Positions 18,160 to 27,806 of a DNA stretch of 64,000 nucleotides are shown piece after piece. The notes beneath the pieces are model-generated. The model had not been told where the DNA came from and did no database searches. It saw only the letters and a program-made list of their open reading frames with translations. Both the position numbers and the translations under genes were made by a program. Every line of letters begins with the position of its first letter. The stretch's first letter is position 1. Source of the stretch: Winogradskyella undariae (GTDB lineage: Bacteria; Bacteroidota; Bacteroidia; Flavobacteriales; Flavobacteriaceae); assembly GCF_013285155.1 (NCBI RefSeq), contig NZ_JABTEL010000004.1, positions 248,001 through 312,000 on the forward strand. Reading direction: 5' to 3'.

Positions 18160-18240
18160 CTATATTTTTGTAAATAGGATTCTCAATTATTTATTGAGAG
18201 CGCAAATATAAAAATTATATATGGTATTGCCTAAATAGCT

Positions 18241-18603
18241 TTACTTTTTTCTTTTCTGACTTATTTTTATACTAACCATCTCAACATCACCACCTATCGG
18301 AGGATTTATTTTACTCACTGTAACTGTAGCCTTAGTAATTAATGATTCTTCAACAAAAACACGGTTCAAAATACGTTTAGCAACCGTTTCTAAAAGCTTA
18401 GAAGGAATAGCCATTTCTTCCCTCACAATTTTATTTAGTAAAACATAATCTACAGTATCGCTTAATTCATCAGATACCGCTGATTTTTGCAAATTAGCTT
18501 TAACTTCAATATCTACTTTATAATCACTTCCAATTGCGGTTTCTTCTTTTAAGCAACCATGGTTAGCGAAGACTCTTATATTTTCTACTTTTATCATTCC
18601 CAT
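18241..18603 (-). CDS. folB: Dihydroneopterin aldolase
   Basis: 120 residues. The segment IRVFANHGCLKEETAIGSDY (active-site region), the central DTVDYVLLNKIV with its conserved Tyr, and the terminal KINPPIGGDVEMVSI match FolB, which converts dihydroneopterin to 6-hydroxymethyl-dihydropterin in folate synthesis. A TACTTTTG -7 element ends only 4 nt before the ATG, which suggests a leaderless or nearly leaderless mRNA. A second ATG two codons later is an alternative start. Confidence 0.9.
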   Translation of the reverse strand: MGMIKVENIRVFANHGCLKEETAIGSDYKVDIEVKANLQKSAVSDELSDTVDYVLLNKIVREEMAIPSKLLETVAKRILNRVFVEESLITKATVTVSKINPPIGGDVEMVSIKISQKRKK

Positions 18604-18607
18604 GCTG

Positions 18608-18615
18608 CAAAAGTA
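18608..18615 (-). promoter_or_regulatory. Candidate -7 element for folB, leaderless spacing
   Basis: Minus-strand TACTTTTG matches TAnnTTTG exactly and is separated from the folB ATG by only four bases. Confidence 0.45.
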
Positions 18616-18652
18616 ATATTAAGTTGAATTATAAGGAATTTCTTAGTGTATT

Positions 18653-18853
18653 TTAATTCGTCAAGAAATCAAATATATTACTTAATCCACTAGTTTTTGT
18701 TTTGTAAAACTCTGTATAACTACATTTTTTACAAGTAACTGAGGTGAATTTTTTATTCTGTACATCAAATATTTTAGAAAAAGTACCACCAGTAGCTCTC
18801 ATTTCACCTGTTTCATAAGTAGTATTATCGCATTTTACACATTTGTAATTCAT
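18653..18853 (-). CDS. Small zinc-ribbon protein
   Basis: 66 residues with two CxxC pairs: YKCVKCDNTTY at the N-terminus and VTCKKCSYTEFYK near position 50. This spacing, with the GTFSKIFD segment between, matches the predicted nucleic-acid-binding Zn-ribbon family (COG3478-like). The target is unknown. The gene diverges from glnS and lies 49 bp upstream of folB on the same strand. Confidence 0.8.
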   Translation of the reverse strand: MNYKCVKCDNTTYETGEMRATGGTFSKIFDVQNKKFTSVTCKKCSYTEFYKTKTSGLSNIFDFLTN

Positions 18854-18981
18854 AATATATTTAAATTATTGTTTCATACTATGAGTATAAAAAAGTGCAT
18901 AAATGTTACATTTTGTTTAATTTTACAATCGATTTATAGAACTAGGATATTATATAATCTGTATTTCCTAATACCCAAGAC

Positions 18982-20991
18982 ATGTCAGAAGAAACAAAAG
19001 CGCTCAATTTTATTGAGCATATTATAGAAGAAGATTTAGCTAATGGTTTAGCAAAAGATAAACTTCGATTCCGTTTTCCACCAGAACCTAATGGTTATTT
19101 ACACATTGGTCATACTAAAGCCATTGGTATTAGTTTTGGATTAGGGGAAACGTATAATGCACCTGTAAATTTAAGATTCGACGATACTAACCCTTCAAAA
19201 GAAGAACAAGAGTACGTAGATGCTATTAAAAAAGACATTGCTTGGTTAGGTTATCAATGGGAAAATGAACTGTATTCTTCAGATTATTTTCAGAAGTTAT
19301 ACGATTGGGCTATTCAAATGATAAAAGATGGTAAGGCTTATGTAGACAGCCAAACTTCTGAAGAAATAGCCGAACAAAAAGGAACACCTACGCAAGTGGG
19401 TAAAAATAGTCCGTATAGAGATCGTAGTATTGAAGAAAATCTAGATTTATTTACTCGTATGAAAGCTGGCGAATTTCCTGCTGGTACACATATTCTTCGT
19501 GCTAAAATTGACATGGAAAGTCCAAATATGTTAATGCGAGATCCTATGATGTATCGTATTATGTTTGAGCATCATCATAGAACAGGTGATGATTGGTGTA
19601 TTTATCCAATGTACGATTGGACGCATGGTGAAAGTGATTATATAGAACAAATTTCACATTCATTATGTTCTTTAGAATTTAAACCACACAGAGATCTTTA
19701 TGATTGGTTTAAGGAAAATGTTCATGTTTATGCAAAAGATGAATTTCCTATGATGCCAAAACAGCGAGAATTTGCACGTTTAAACTTGAGTTATACCATA
19801 ATGAGTAAACGTAAATTATTGCGTTTAGTTGAAGATAAATTTGTTTCGGGTTGGGATGATCCGCGTATGCCAACGATTTCTGGTTTACGTCGTCGTGGTT
19901 ACACACCAAATTCTATCCGTCAGTTTATAAAAAAAGTAGGTGTTGCTAAGCGCGAAAATGTAATAGATGTTTCTTTATTAGAATTCTGTATTCGTGAAGA
20001 TTTAAACAAATCTGCCAATCGTGTGATGGCTGTTTTAGATCCTATAAAAGTTGTAATTACTAATTATCCTGAAGATAAAGAGGAATGGTTAGACGCTGAA
20101 AATAATCAGGAAGATGCTACTTCCGGATTTAGAAAAGTACCTTTTTCAAGAGAAATTTATATTGAAAAAGATGATTTTAAAGAAGAAGCTGGAAGTAAAT
20201 ATTTTAGATTAAAACTTGGTGGTGAAGTAAGACTAAAAAATGCTTACATCATTAAAGCGAATAGCGTAGTTAAAGATGAAAATGGTGAGATTACCGAAAT
20301 TCATTGTACATACGACGAGGATACCTCTAAAAAAGTAAAAGGAACCTTACATTGGGTTTCTATAAAACATGCTATTGAAGCTGAAATTAGAGAATACGAT
20401 CGTTTGTTTATGCACGAGTCACCAGATAGTGATAAAGACAAAGATTTTATGGAACTTTTAAATCCGAAATCTTTAACTGTAAAAACGGCTTATTTAGAAC
20501 CAAGTTTAGCAGATGTTAAAGTAGGAGAGCAGTTTCAATTTCAACGTCTAGGATATTTCAACGTAGATAATGATTCTAAAGCCGAAAAATTAGTTTTTAA
20601 TAAAACGGTAGGCTTAAGAGATAGTTGGGAAAAAATAAAACCAAAACCTCAAAATAATCAAACTCAAAATAAGCCGCAACAGCAACAACAAAAACGTCCT
20701 GCTTTAAGTGTTATTCAGCAATTGGGTAAAAAATACACCAATTTACCTGAAGAAAAACAAGCAAAGTCTAAAGCAGAGATACAAACGTTAGCCAATGATG
20801 TTGCTTACGATGATTTAGAGCCTTTATTTGGTACTGCTGTAAAAAAAGCAGGTACTCGTATCGCAACTTTAATTGCGTTAAAAGTATTGCTTAAAAATGG
20901 CTTAGAAAGAAATGAAACTATTAATGAGTTTATAGAGAAAGCTAAAGAAGATAAAAATGAATTGTTAGTAGCTGAGGCTTCAGAGATTTAA
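18982..20991 (+). CDS. glnS: Glutaminyl-tRNA synthetase with C-terminal extension
   Basis: 669 residues. Class I signatures: H41-I-G-H44 in YLHIGHTKAI and MSKR at 274-277. The catalytic core and beta-barrel anticodon-binding domains occupy about 20-555, the usual GlnRS length. A Gln/Asn/Lys-rich linker (NNQTQNKPQQQQQKRPAL) then leads to about 95 residues (DLEPLFGTAV, RIATLIALKVLLKNGL). GlnRS-YqeY fusions are known in this phylum; this tail is in that position but seems shorter than a full YqeY domain. It charges tRNA-Gln directly. Confidence 0.93.
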   Translation: MSEETKALNFIEHIIEEDLANGLAKDKLRFRFPPEPNGYLHIGHTKAIGISFGLGETYNAPVNLRFDDTNPSKEEQEYVDAIKKDIAWLGYQWENELYSSDYFQKLYDWAIQMIKDGKAYVDSQTSEEIAEQKGTPTQVGKNSPYRDRSIEENLDLFTRMKAGEFPAGTHILRAKIDMESPNMLMRDPMMYRIMFEHHHRTGDDWCIYPMYDWTHGESDYIEQISHSLCSLEFKPHRDLYDWFKENVHVYAKDEFPMMPKQREFARLNLSYTIMSKRKLLRLVEDKFVSGWDDPRMPTISGLRRRGYTPNSIRQFIKKVGVAKRENVIDVSLLEFCIREDLNKSANRVMAVLDPIKVVITNYPEDKEEWLDAENNQEDATSGFRKVPFSREIYIEKDDFKEEAGSKYFRLKLGGEVRLKNAYIIKANSVVKDENGEITEIHCTYDEDTSKKVKGTLHWVSIKHAIEAEIREYDRLFMHESPDSDKDKDFMELLNPKSLTVKTAYLEPSLADVKVGEQFQFQRLGYFNVDNDSKAEKLVFNKTVGLRDSWEKIKPKPQNNQTQNKPQQQQQKRPALSVIQQLGKKYTNLPEEKQAKSKAEIQTLANDVAYDDLEPLFGTAVKKAGTRIATLIALKVLLKNGLERNETINEFIEKAKEDKNELLVAEASEI

Positions 20992-21051
20992 CATTTTATT
21001 GAGAGAGATTGGTTGTATAATTTCTTAAGTTAAAGTTAACACTTTAAAATT

Positions 21052-21258
21052 ATGAAACATACAGCTATACTTACAGAAATCTCAACGGTTACAAGAGACA
21101 TTGAAGAAAATTATCCTGAGCTTCAAAAATATTTAGGTGAAACTAGAAGTACATTACCAAAAGGTGATAATTCTGATGGAAGTTTAAATAAAGAAGATTT
21201 AGAAAATTATCTAAATGAATTAAAAGAGATGATTGAGAAATATAAAAAGGAACATTAA
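21052..21258 (+). CDS. Small acidic/basic helical protein, unknown
   Basis: 68 residues, no signal peptide or membrane segment. Mostly charged and predicted helical, with EISTVTRDIEENYPELQKYL and a C-terminal LNELKEMIEKYKKEH. No family recognised. It has a clean intergenic position after glnS and its own terminator, which support it as a real gene. Confidence 0.6.
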   Translation: MKHTAILTEISTVTRDIEENYPELQKYLGETRSTLPKGDNSDGSLNKEDLENYLNELKEMIEKYKKEH

Positions 21259-21285
21259 ATCCGTTCTTTTCAATTCATAAAAAAA

Positions 21286-21315
21286 CCTCATAATTATTAG
21301 TTATGAGGTTTTTTT
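21286..21315 (+). terminator. Bidirectional terminator
   Basis: An 8-bp stem (CCTCATAA at 21286-21293 and TTATGAGG at 21301-21308) is flanked by A6 on the left and T7 on the right. It serves the 68-residue gene and the convergent SPFH gene ending at 21357. Confidence 0.85.
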
Positions 21316-21356
21316 ATAAATACAAATTAACAATTGTTGCTATACATATTTAGCAA

Positions 21357-22289
21357 TTAATCATTTGCTTCATCTAGCTTTTTTTTGTTTTTCATGGCTT
21401 CACCAATTTGGTTACTTGCTGTAAAACTCGCCACCATATCATTTAACATTTGGCTTCCTGCTTGTGGTGAATTTGGTAAAAGAATTAAATTACTATTGGT
21501 TTCTTGCCCTATAGCTTGTAAAGTATCATAATGTTGCGTTACAACGATTAAAGCAGATGCTTCTTGAGAATTGATACCAACACGATTTAAAACATCTACA
21601 GACTCTTCTAAACCACGTGCAATTTCGCGACGTTGGTCTGCAATACCTTGTCCTTGTAAACGTTTGCTTTCTGCTTCTGCTTTGGCTTTTTCTACAATTA
21701 AGATACGTTGTGCATCTCCTTCATATTGCGCTGCTGTTTTTTCTCTATCTGCCGCATTAATACGGTTCATTGCTATTTTTACCTGTGGATCTGGATCAAT
21801 ATCAGTCACTAAAGTTCTAATAATATCAAAACCATAATCCATCATAGCATCATTTAATTCTGCTTTTACAGCTAATGCAATATCATCTTTCTTTACAAAA
21901 ACATCATCTAATTTCATTTTTGGTACTTCAGCACGCACCACATCAAATACATAAGATGTAATTTGATCATGCGGATAATCTAACTTATAAAACGCATCAT
22001 AAACACTTTCTGTTACTACTTTGTATTGTACAGAAACTTTTAGTTTTACAAAAACATCATCTAAAGTTTTAGTCTCAATAATAACATCTAATTGTTGAAT
22101 CTTTAAACTTAATTTTCCTGCAATTTTATCTACAAATGGAATTTTAAGCTGTAATCCAGAATGTCTAATACTGTTAAATTTACCAAAGCGTTCTATAATC
22201 GCTGCAGTTTGTTGTTTCACTACAAAAAAGGACAAGCCTAAAGCGACAAGAGCAATAAATATTATAAAAAATCCAAAAAAGTTACCCAT
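21357..22289 (-). CDS. SPFH-domain (stomatin/paraslipin-like) membrane protein
   Basis: 310 residues. One N-terminal hydrophobic segment (about 4-24) is followed by the SPFH/band-7 domain (VVKQQTAAIIERFGKFNSIR, LKIPFVDKIAGKLSLKIQQL, QYKVV), then a helical region with AADREKTAAQYEGDAQRI and AKAEAESKRLQGQGIADQRR. This order matches stomatin/QmcA-type proteins that form large membrane-associated oligomers. No NfeD partner is adjacent. The exact role is not known. Confidence 0.9.
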   Translation of the reverse strand: MGNFFGFFIIFIALVALGLSFFVVKQQTAAIIERFGKFNSIRHSGLQLKIPFVDKIAGKLSLKIQQLDVIIETKTLDDVFVKLKVSVQYKVVTESVYDAFYKLDYPHDQITSYVFDVVRAEVPKMKLDDVFVKKDDIALAVKAELNDAMMDYGFDIIRTLVTDIDPDPQVKIAMNRINAADREKTAAQYEGDAQRILIVEKAKAEAESKRLQGQGIADQRREIARGLEESVDVLNRVGINSQEASALIVVTQHYDTLQAIGQETNSNLILLPNSPQAGSQMLNDMVASFTASNQIGEAMKNKKKLDEAND

Positions 22290-22411
22290 AACATGATTTT
22301 ATTTAAAAGTTAGTACTACAAGATACGAAATGTTAAGTTGGTTTAACTTGGTTTTTTAGTAATCCTTATCAATCTGTAAATCAATAAGGATTACATCTTA
22401 TTAAAACCGTT

Positions 22412-23929
22412 CTATGAGATACTTTTTATTAAATTTTCAATGCGTTTTACCGTTTCAGCTTTCCCAATCATATACATAATATCAAAAACATCAGGACCTT
22501 GTAAAGCGCCAACAAGTGCTAATCTTAAAGGCATCATTACTTTTCCAAATCCTATTTCGTTATCTGTAATCCAACCTTTAATGTTAGTTTGTAGGTTTTC
22601 GACTGTAAAATCTTCTGTGTTATTAACAAGTTCAATAACTTTATTTAATACGTCTTCAGTTCCTTCTTTTAAGGCTTTTTTAGAAGCTTTTTCATCAAAA
22701 GAAGTTGGTGTTATAAAGAAAAAATGACTCAAGTTCCAAAAATCACTTACAAAAGTGGCACGTTCTTTAATTAAACCTACTGCTAAAGCGATGAAATTCA
22801 CATCCATTTCAGCCAATTCTGGTTGCATGGTTTTAAACTGTTCAGCTAAATGTAAATCTAATTGTTGTTGCATGTAATGGTGATTAAACCATTTGGTTTT
22901 ATCCGGATCAAAACGTGCACCTGCTTTATGTACTTTTTCTAATTCAAAATCAGAAACTAATTGTTCTAAGTTAAAAATTTCTTGTTCTGTACCTGGATTC
23001 CATCCTAAGAAAGCTAAGAAATTAACGACAGCTTCAGAGAAATAACCATCTTCTTTATAACCTCTAGAAACCGTTCCGTCTGGTGCAGTATATTCTAATG
23101 GAAATACAGGGAAACCTAATTTATCACCATCACGCTTGCTTAATTTTCCTTTTCCTGTTGGTTTTAAAATTAATGGTAAATGTGCAAATTCTGGTGCATC
23201 CCAACCAAAAGCATCATATAATAATTTGTGTAAGGCTAAAGATGGTAACCATTCTTCACCACGAATAACATGTGTAATTTCCATTAAATGGTCATCCACA
23301 ATATTCGCTAGGTGATAGGTTGGCATCCCGTCACTTTTAAACAACACTTTATCATCTAAAATATTAGTATAAATTTTAATTGTTCCTCTAATAATATCTT
23401 TTAAAATTAAATTTTCGTCTTGTGGCGATTTAAAACGAATTACATAATCATCACCAGCTTCAATCTTAGCTTGTGTTTCTTTAGGTGTTAATACCAAAGA
23501 ATTAATTAAGTGTCCTTTTTCACGGTTATGCCAGTTGTAGATAAATGTTTTTCCTTCAGCTTCGTTAGCTTTTCTTTCTGCATCTAATTGTTCTGCAGTA
23601 TCAAAAGCGTAATAAGCATTTCCGCTAGCTATTAAATCGTCAGCATATTGTCTATATAAATGCTTACGTTCACTTTGTCTGTAAGGACCAAATTTTTCAT
23701 TCTTTCCTGGACCTTCATCAAAAGGCATTCCACACCAATCTAAAGATTTTATAATGTATTCTTCTGCGCCTTCAACAAAACGGTTTTGATCGGTATCTTC
23801 AATTCTAAGAACAAAATCACCACCATGTTTTTTGGCAAATAAATAGTTGAATAAAGCGGTTCTCACACCACCAATATGTAAAGGTCCTGTAGGACTTGGT
23901 GCAAAACGCACTCGTACTTTTTGAGACAT
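22412..23929 (-). CDS. gltX: Glutamyl-tRNA synthetase
   Basis: 505 residues. Class I GluRS signatures: RFAPSPTGPLHIGGVRTALF at 6-25 and KLSKRDGDKLGFPVFPLEY near 265. The C-terminal all-helical anticodon-binding domain ends at VKRIENLIKSIS. Direct charging of tRNA-Glu is expected, and glnS nearby means no need for the GatCAB route for tRNA-Gln. A TATCTTTG -7 element lies about 50 bp upstream. Confidence 0.95.
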   Translation of the reverse strand: MSQKVRVRFAPSPTGPLHIGGVRTALFNYLFAKKHGGDFVLRIEDTDQNRFVEGAEEYIIKSLDWCGMPFDEGPGKNEKFGPYRQSERKHLYRQYADDLIASGNAYYAFDTAEQLDAERKANEAEGKTFIYNWHNREKGHLINSLVLTPKETQAKIEAGDDYVIRFKSPQDENLILKDIIRGTIKIYTNILDDKVLFKSDGMPTYHLANIVDDHLMEITHVIRGEEWLPSLALHKLLYDAFGWDAPEFAHLPLILKPTGKGKLSKRDGDKLGFPVFPLEYTAPDGTVSRGYKEDGYFSEAVVNFLAFLGWNPGTEQEIFNLEQLVSDFELEKVHKAGARFDPDKTKWFNHHYMQQQLDLHLAEQFKTMQPELAEMDVNFIALAVGLIKERATFVSDFWNLSHFFFITPTSFDEKASKKALKEGTEDVLNKVIELVNNTEDFTVENLQTNIKGWITDNEIGFGKVMMPLRLALVGALQGPDVFDIMYMIGKAETVKRIENLIKSIS

Positions 23930-23931
23930 AA

Positions 23932-23979
23932 CAGAATATCGTAATTGTTTGTGAATCTGAATTTATTTCAGAATATCGT
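23932..23979. repeat. Short direct repeat in the gltX leader
   Basis: CAGAATATCGT occurs at 23932-23942 and again at 23969-23979, both between the candidate gltX promoter and the start codon. Purpose unknown; it could be a chance duplication. Confidence 0.4.
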
Positions 23980-23980
23980 G

Positions 23981-23988
23981 CAAAGATA
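23981..23988 (-). promoter_or_regulatory. Candidate -7 element for gltX
   Basis: Minus-strand TATCTTTG matches TAnnTTTG exactly, 52 bp upstream of the gltX ATG. Confidence 0.4.
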
Positions 23989-24206
23989 AAATTATAGCAG
24001 TTAAGTAGGAAGTGTGATGCACTAAGTTTTTTAGATGTGATTAAAATTAGACTCGTTAATTATTCGATTATTTGATGGTTTCAATTAAATACGATTGTAT
24101 TTCAGCTCTATTTAACACCAAAAAGGCTTATTATTAACAGAATCTTACCAATTTTGCAGTAATTGCAATAAAAATAAAATTGTAGTTTAGTCAGTTAGAA
24201 TAATAT

Positions 24207-27200
24207 ATGAGCAATTTTGAAACCATAAAACACAAACTAGAAGAATTTATTAAAAGGTATTATACCAATGAATTACTCAAAGGTGCTATTCTTTTTTTCG
24301 CCATTGGTTTGTTGTATTTAATAATTACTTTGCTTGTAGAATATGTTTTTTGGTTGAGTCCTACGGCCAGAACTATTTTATTCTGGGTCTTTATATTAGT
24401 AGAATTAGGACTCTTTGTAAAGTTTATCGCTATTCCGTTATCTCATTTATTCAAACTAAGAAAAGGTATTAATTTTGAAACGGCTTCTAAATTAATAGGA
24501 AATTATTTTCCTGAAGTTAATGACAAATTATTAAATGTCCTTCAACTTAATGAAAGCGTTCAACATTCAGATTTATTATTAGCGAGTATAGAGCAGAAAT
24601 CTTTAGAATTACAGCCCATTCCTTTTAAAACTGCTGTAAATTTTAAATCGAATACAAAATATCTAAAATATGCAGCTATACCTGTTGCTATTTTATTATT
24701 ATCTTATGTAAGCGGTCAAATCAATTGGTTTAGTGATAGTTATGAACGTGTTGTAAATTATAAAACAGCTTATGAACCACCTGCACCTTTTCAGTTTTTT
24801 GTTTTAAATGAATCGCTTCAAGCTGTAGAAAATAAAGATTTTAAATTACAAGTATCTACTGCAGGGAACGTTATACCTGAGAATGCACAAATAAAATTTA
24901 ATGGTCAGTCTTATTTTCTGCAACAAGTAAGTCCTGGTAATTTTCAATATACATTTAGTTTACCAAAAGATGCTGTAGAATTTACACTAACGGCTAATGA
25001 TGTAACGTCTATACCTTATGAACTTACAGTTGTAAATACACCAAACCTTGTTAATTTTGATATGGTTTTAGATTACCCTTCACATACTAAAAAACAAGAT
25101 GAAGTGTTGAAAAGTACAGGTTCTGCTGTAATACCAGAAGGAACAAAAGTAACATGGAAAGCAAAAACGAAAGCAACTACAAGTGTTCATATTTATGCAG
25201 AAGACACTTTGAGTTTTAAATTAAATTCTGACGATAATTTTGAAGCTTCTAAACAACTTTATAAAAATTATAATTATAGCATTACTACTAGTAATGAAGA
25301 TTTAACAGATTACGAGAATTTAGCTTATAACATTAATGTGGTAAAGGATATTTATCCTGAGTTACATATTAAGGTTCAAAAAGATTCTATAGATCAACAA
25401 AGTTTATATTTTTTCGGACAAGCCAATGATGATTATGGTTTAACCAAATTACAATTGGTGTATTATCCAACAGAAGATGAATCAAAAAAAGTGGTTTCAC
25501 CAATTTCAATCTCTAATTCTAATTTTAGCGAATTTGTAAGTGCTTTTCCAAATCAATTAAATTTAGAAGAAGGAGTGAGCTATCAACTTTATTTTGAAGT
25601 TTTCGATAATGACGCAATTCATAATTATAAGCGCACAAAAAGTTCAACGTTTAGTTATCGTAAATTAACAAAAGACGAAGAAGAGCAGAAACAATTAAAT
25701 GAGCAAAGTGAAACGATAAAGGATATCAGTAAAACTTTTGATAAACTTGAAGAGCAAGATAAGAAGCTTGAGGAATTATCTAAAACTCAAAAAGAAAAAG
25801 AAAGTCTTAATTTTAATGATAAAAAGAAATTTGAAGATTTCTTAAAACGTCAAAAAAATCAAGAACAGTTGATGAAAAATTTCAACAAAAAGCTTCAAGA
25901 TAATTTAGAAGAATTTCAAAAGGACGACAAGAAAGACGATCAATTCAAAGAAGATTTAAAAGAACGTTTAAAAGAAAATGAAGCGCAACTTAAAAAAGAT
26001 GAAAAGCTTTTAGATGAACTTGAAAAATTAAACGATAAAATCAACAAAGAAAAATTCACGCAAAAACTTGATGAATTAGCCAAGCAAAACAAAAATAAGA
26101 AACGAAGCATGCAACAGCTTTTAGAATTGACTAAACGTTTTTATGTCATGAAAAAAGCAGAGAAAGTTTCTAAAGAATTAAAAACGTTATCAGAGAAACA
26201 AGAAGAACTTTCTGATAAGAAGAATGAAAATACAAAAGAAGCTCAAGAAAAACTAAATCAAGAATTCGAGAAACTTCAAAAAGATCTTGATGAACTTAAA
26301 AGAGAAGATAGACAACTTCAAAAATCTGTAGATATTCCTAGAGATGAATTTTTAGAGAATGAAATCAATCATGATCAAAAGGAAGCGAAAGAAGCCCTAG
26401 AAGAAAAAGAAAAGGACCACGGTGAAGAAAAGTCTATTGAAGCCAATGAAAAGCAGGAAAAGGCTAAAAAACAGCAAAAGAAAGCTGCTAAGAAGATGAA
26501 GCAAATGGCAGAGATGATGGATCAAGCAATGTCTGGTGGAGGCGGTGGCGGTGATCAACAATCTGAAGATATTGATACTTTACGTCAAATATTAGAGAAT
26601 TTACTGAGTTATTCATTTGATCAAGAGGAACTTATGAATACTTTTGATCGTTTAGATGTCAATAATAACAATTACGGTAAGTATATTATAGAACAAAATA
26701 ATCTTAGAGAACATTTTGAACATATTGATGATAGTTTATTTGCGTTATCATTAAGACAACCTAAAATATCTGAAAAGGTTAATTCAGAAATTTCAAATGT
26801 TTATTTCAATATAGATAAAGCTCTTAATGAATTTACAGAGAATAGAATTTACTCTGGTGTAAGTGCGCAACAATATGCTGTTACTGCAACTAATGAATTG
26901 GCTAATTTTTTAAGTGAAGTTTTAGATAATATGGAAATGTCCATGCAACCTTCAAAAGGACAAGGAAAAGGTGATGGAGAATCTTTACCAGATATTATTA
27001 TGAGTCAAGAAGAGTTGAATAAACAAATGGAAGAGGGCGTAAAAAAAGAAGAAGGTAAAGAAGGTAAAGAGGGTAAGGAAGGTGAAGGAAAGAAACCTGG
27101 AGAAGAAGGTAAAGAAGGCGAACAAGGTGAAGGTGAAAAACCAGGTGATAAAGGAAAATCTGGAAAAGAAGGTGAGCAAGGAGAAAGTGGTGAAAATGGT

Positions 27201-27806
27201 AAATCTGGCCAAGAAGGAAAAAGTGGTGAAGGTGGAAAGTCTGGAGAAAACGGTGAAGGAGGTGAAGGTAGCCAAAATGGAAAAGAAGGTAAAAATGGCA
27301 AGGGTGGAAAGAATGGAAAAAATAAAGGTGAAGGCGAAAATGGAGAAGGAGAAGGTGAAAAAAATAATGGTTATGGAGAAGGCGGTAGTGAAGAACAAAA
27401 TGGAGAGCTGTTTAAAATTTACCAACAACAACAACAATTAAGACAAGCTTTAGAAGATAGAATTTCTAAAGATGGAACAATCCAATCTGCAGGTCAATTA
27501 ATAAAGCAAATGGAAGAGATTGAATTAGATTTATTAAACACAGGATTTACAAATCAGACACTTCAAAAAATGATGGATGTTCAGCATCAATTATTAAAAA
27601 TGGAGAATGCTACATTTATGCAAGGTGAAGATACCAAACGTAAATCTGAAACAAACACTAAAGAGTTTTATCAGTCAAATTCAAATCAAATTGAAACAGC
27701 AAAACAATATTTCAATACAACCGAAATTTTAAATCGTCAAGCACTACCTTTGCAAGATTATTTTAAAAAGAAAATTCAAGAGTATTTTAAAGACACAGAT
27801 GATTAG
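24207..27806 (+). CDS. DUF4175-family large membrane protein
   Basis: 1199 residues. Two membrane segments at about 22-45 and 52-72 and a third at about 149-166 precede a long region with beta-sandwich-like stretches (about 190-480). A strongly charged coiled coil follows (about 485-790), then a G6 run, and a Gly/Lys/Glu/Asn low-complexity tract (about 939-1064). The C-terminal 130 residues are helical. This matches DUF4175 proteins of Flavobacteriia, whose function is unknown. The stop overlaps ybeY by 8 nt. Confidence 0.85.
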   Translation: MSNFETIKHKLEEFIKRYYTNELLKGAILFFAIGLLYLIITLLVEYVFWLSPTARTILFWVFILVELGLFVKFIAIPLSHLFKLRKGINFETASKLIGNYFPEVNDKLLNVLQLNESVQHSDLLLASIEQKSLELQPIPFKTAVNFKSNTKYLKYAAIPVAILLLSYVSGQINWFSDSYERVVNYKTAYEPPAPFQFFVLNESLQAVENKDFKLQVSTAGNVIPENAQIKFNGQSYFLQQVSPGNFQYTFSLPKDAVEFTLTANDVTSIPYELTVVNTPNLVNFDMVLDYPSHTKKQDEVLKSTGSAVIPEGTKVTWKAKTKATTSVHIYAEDTLSFKLNSDDNFEASKQLYKNYNYSITTSNEDLTDYENLAYNINVVKDIYPELHIKVQKDSIDQQSLYFFGQANDDYGLTKLQLVYYPTEDESKKVVSPISISNSNFSEFVSAFPNQLNLEEGVSYQLYFEVFDNDAIHNYKRTKSSTFSYRKLTKDEEEQKQLNEQSETIKDISKTFDKLEEQDKKLEELSKTQKEKESLNFNDKKKFEDFLKRQKNQEQLMKNFNKKLQDNLEEFQKDDKKDDQFKEDLKERLKENEAQLKKDEKLLDELEKLNDKINKEKFTQKLDELAKQNKNKKRSMQQLLELTKRFYVMKKAEKVSKELKTLSEKQEELSDKKNENTKEAQEKLNQEFEKLQKDLDELKREDRQLQKSVDIPRDEFLENEINHDQKEAKEALEEKEKDHGEEKSIEANEKQEKAKKQQKKAAKKMKQMAEMMDQAMSGGGGGGDQQSEDIDTLRQILENLLSYSFDQEELMNTFDRLDVNNNNYGKYIIEQNNLREHFEHIDDSLFALSLRQPKISEKVNSEISNVYFNIDKALNEFTENRIYSGVSAQQYAVTATNELANFLSEVLDNMEMSMQPSKGQGKGDGESLPDIIMSQEELNKQMEEGVKKEEGKEGKEGKEGEGKKPGEEGKEGEQGEGEKPGDKGKSGKEGEQGESGENGKSGQEGKSGEGGKSGENGEGGEGSQNGKEGKNGKGGKNGKNKGEGENGEGEGEKNNGYGEGGSEEQNGELFKIYQQQQQLRQALEDRISKDGTIQSAGQLIKQMEEIELDLLNTGFTNQTLQKMMDVQHQLLKMENATFMQGEDTKRKSETNTKEFYQSNSNQIETAKQYFNTTEILNRQALPLQDYFKKKIQEYFKDTDD
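27022..27400 (+). repeat. Coding low-complexity Gly/Lys/Glu tract in the DUF4175 gene
   Basis: About 125 codons of degenerate GKEGKEGEG/GKSGENGE-type repeats. They are purine-rich and generate long spurious open frames on both strands. The repeats are irregular in length and sequence. Confidence 0.85.

Noticed and set aside
27022..27400. CRISPR-like or tandem repeat array
   Set aside because: The repeats are irregular in length and sequence, are translated in frame, and have no spacers.
26985..27441. Long overlapping open frames on both strands (minus-strand frames at 26985-27437 and 27005-27301, plus-strand at 27082-27441)
   Set aside because: They are shadows of the purine-rich low-complexity tract in the DUF4175 gene and translate to biased Phe/Ser/Pro or Lys/Val strings without domain features.
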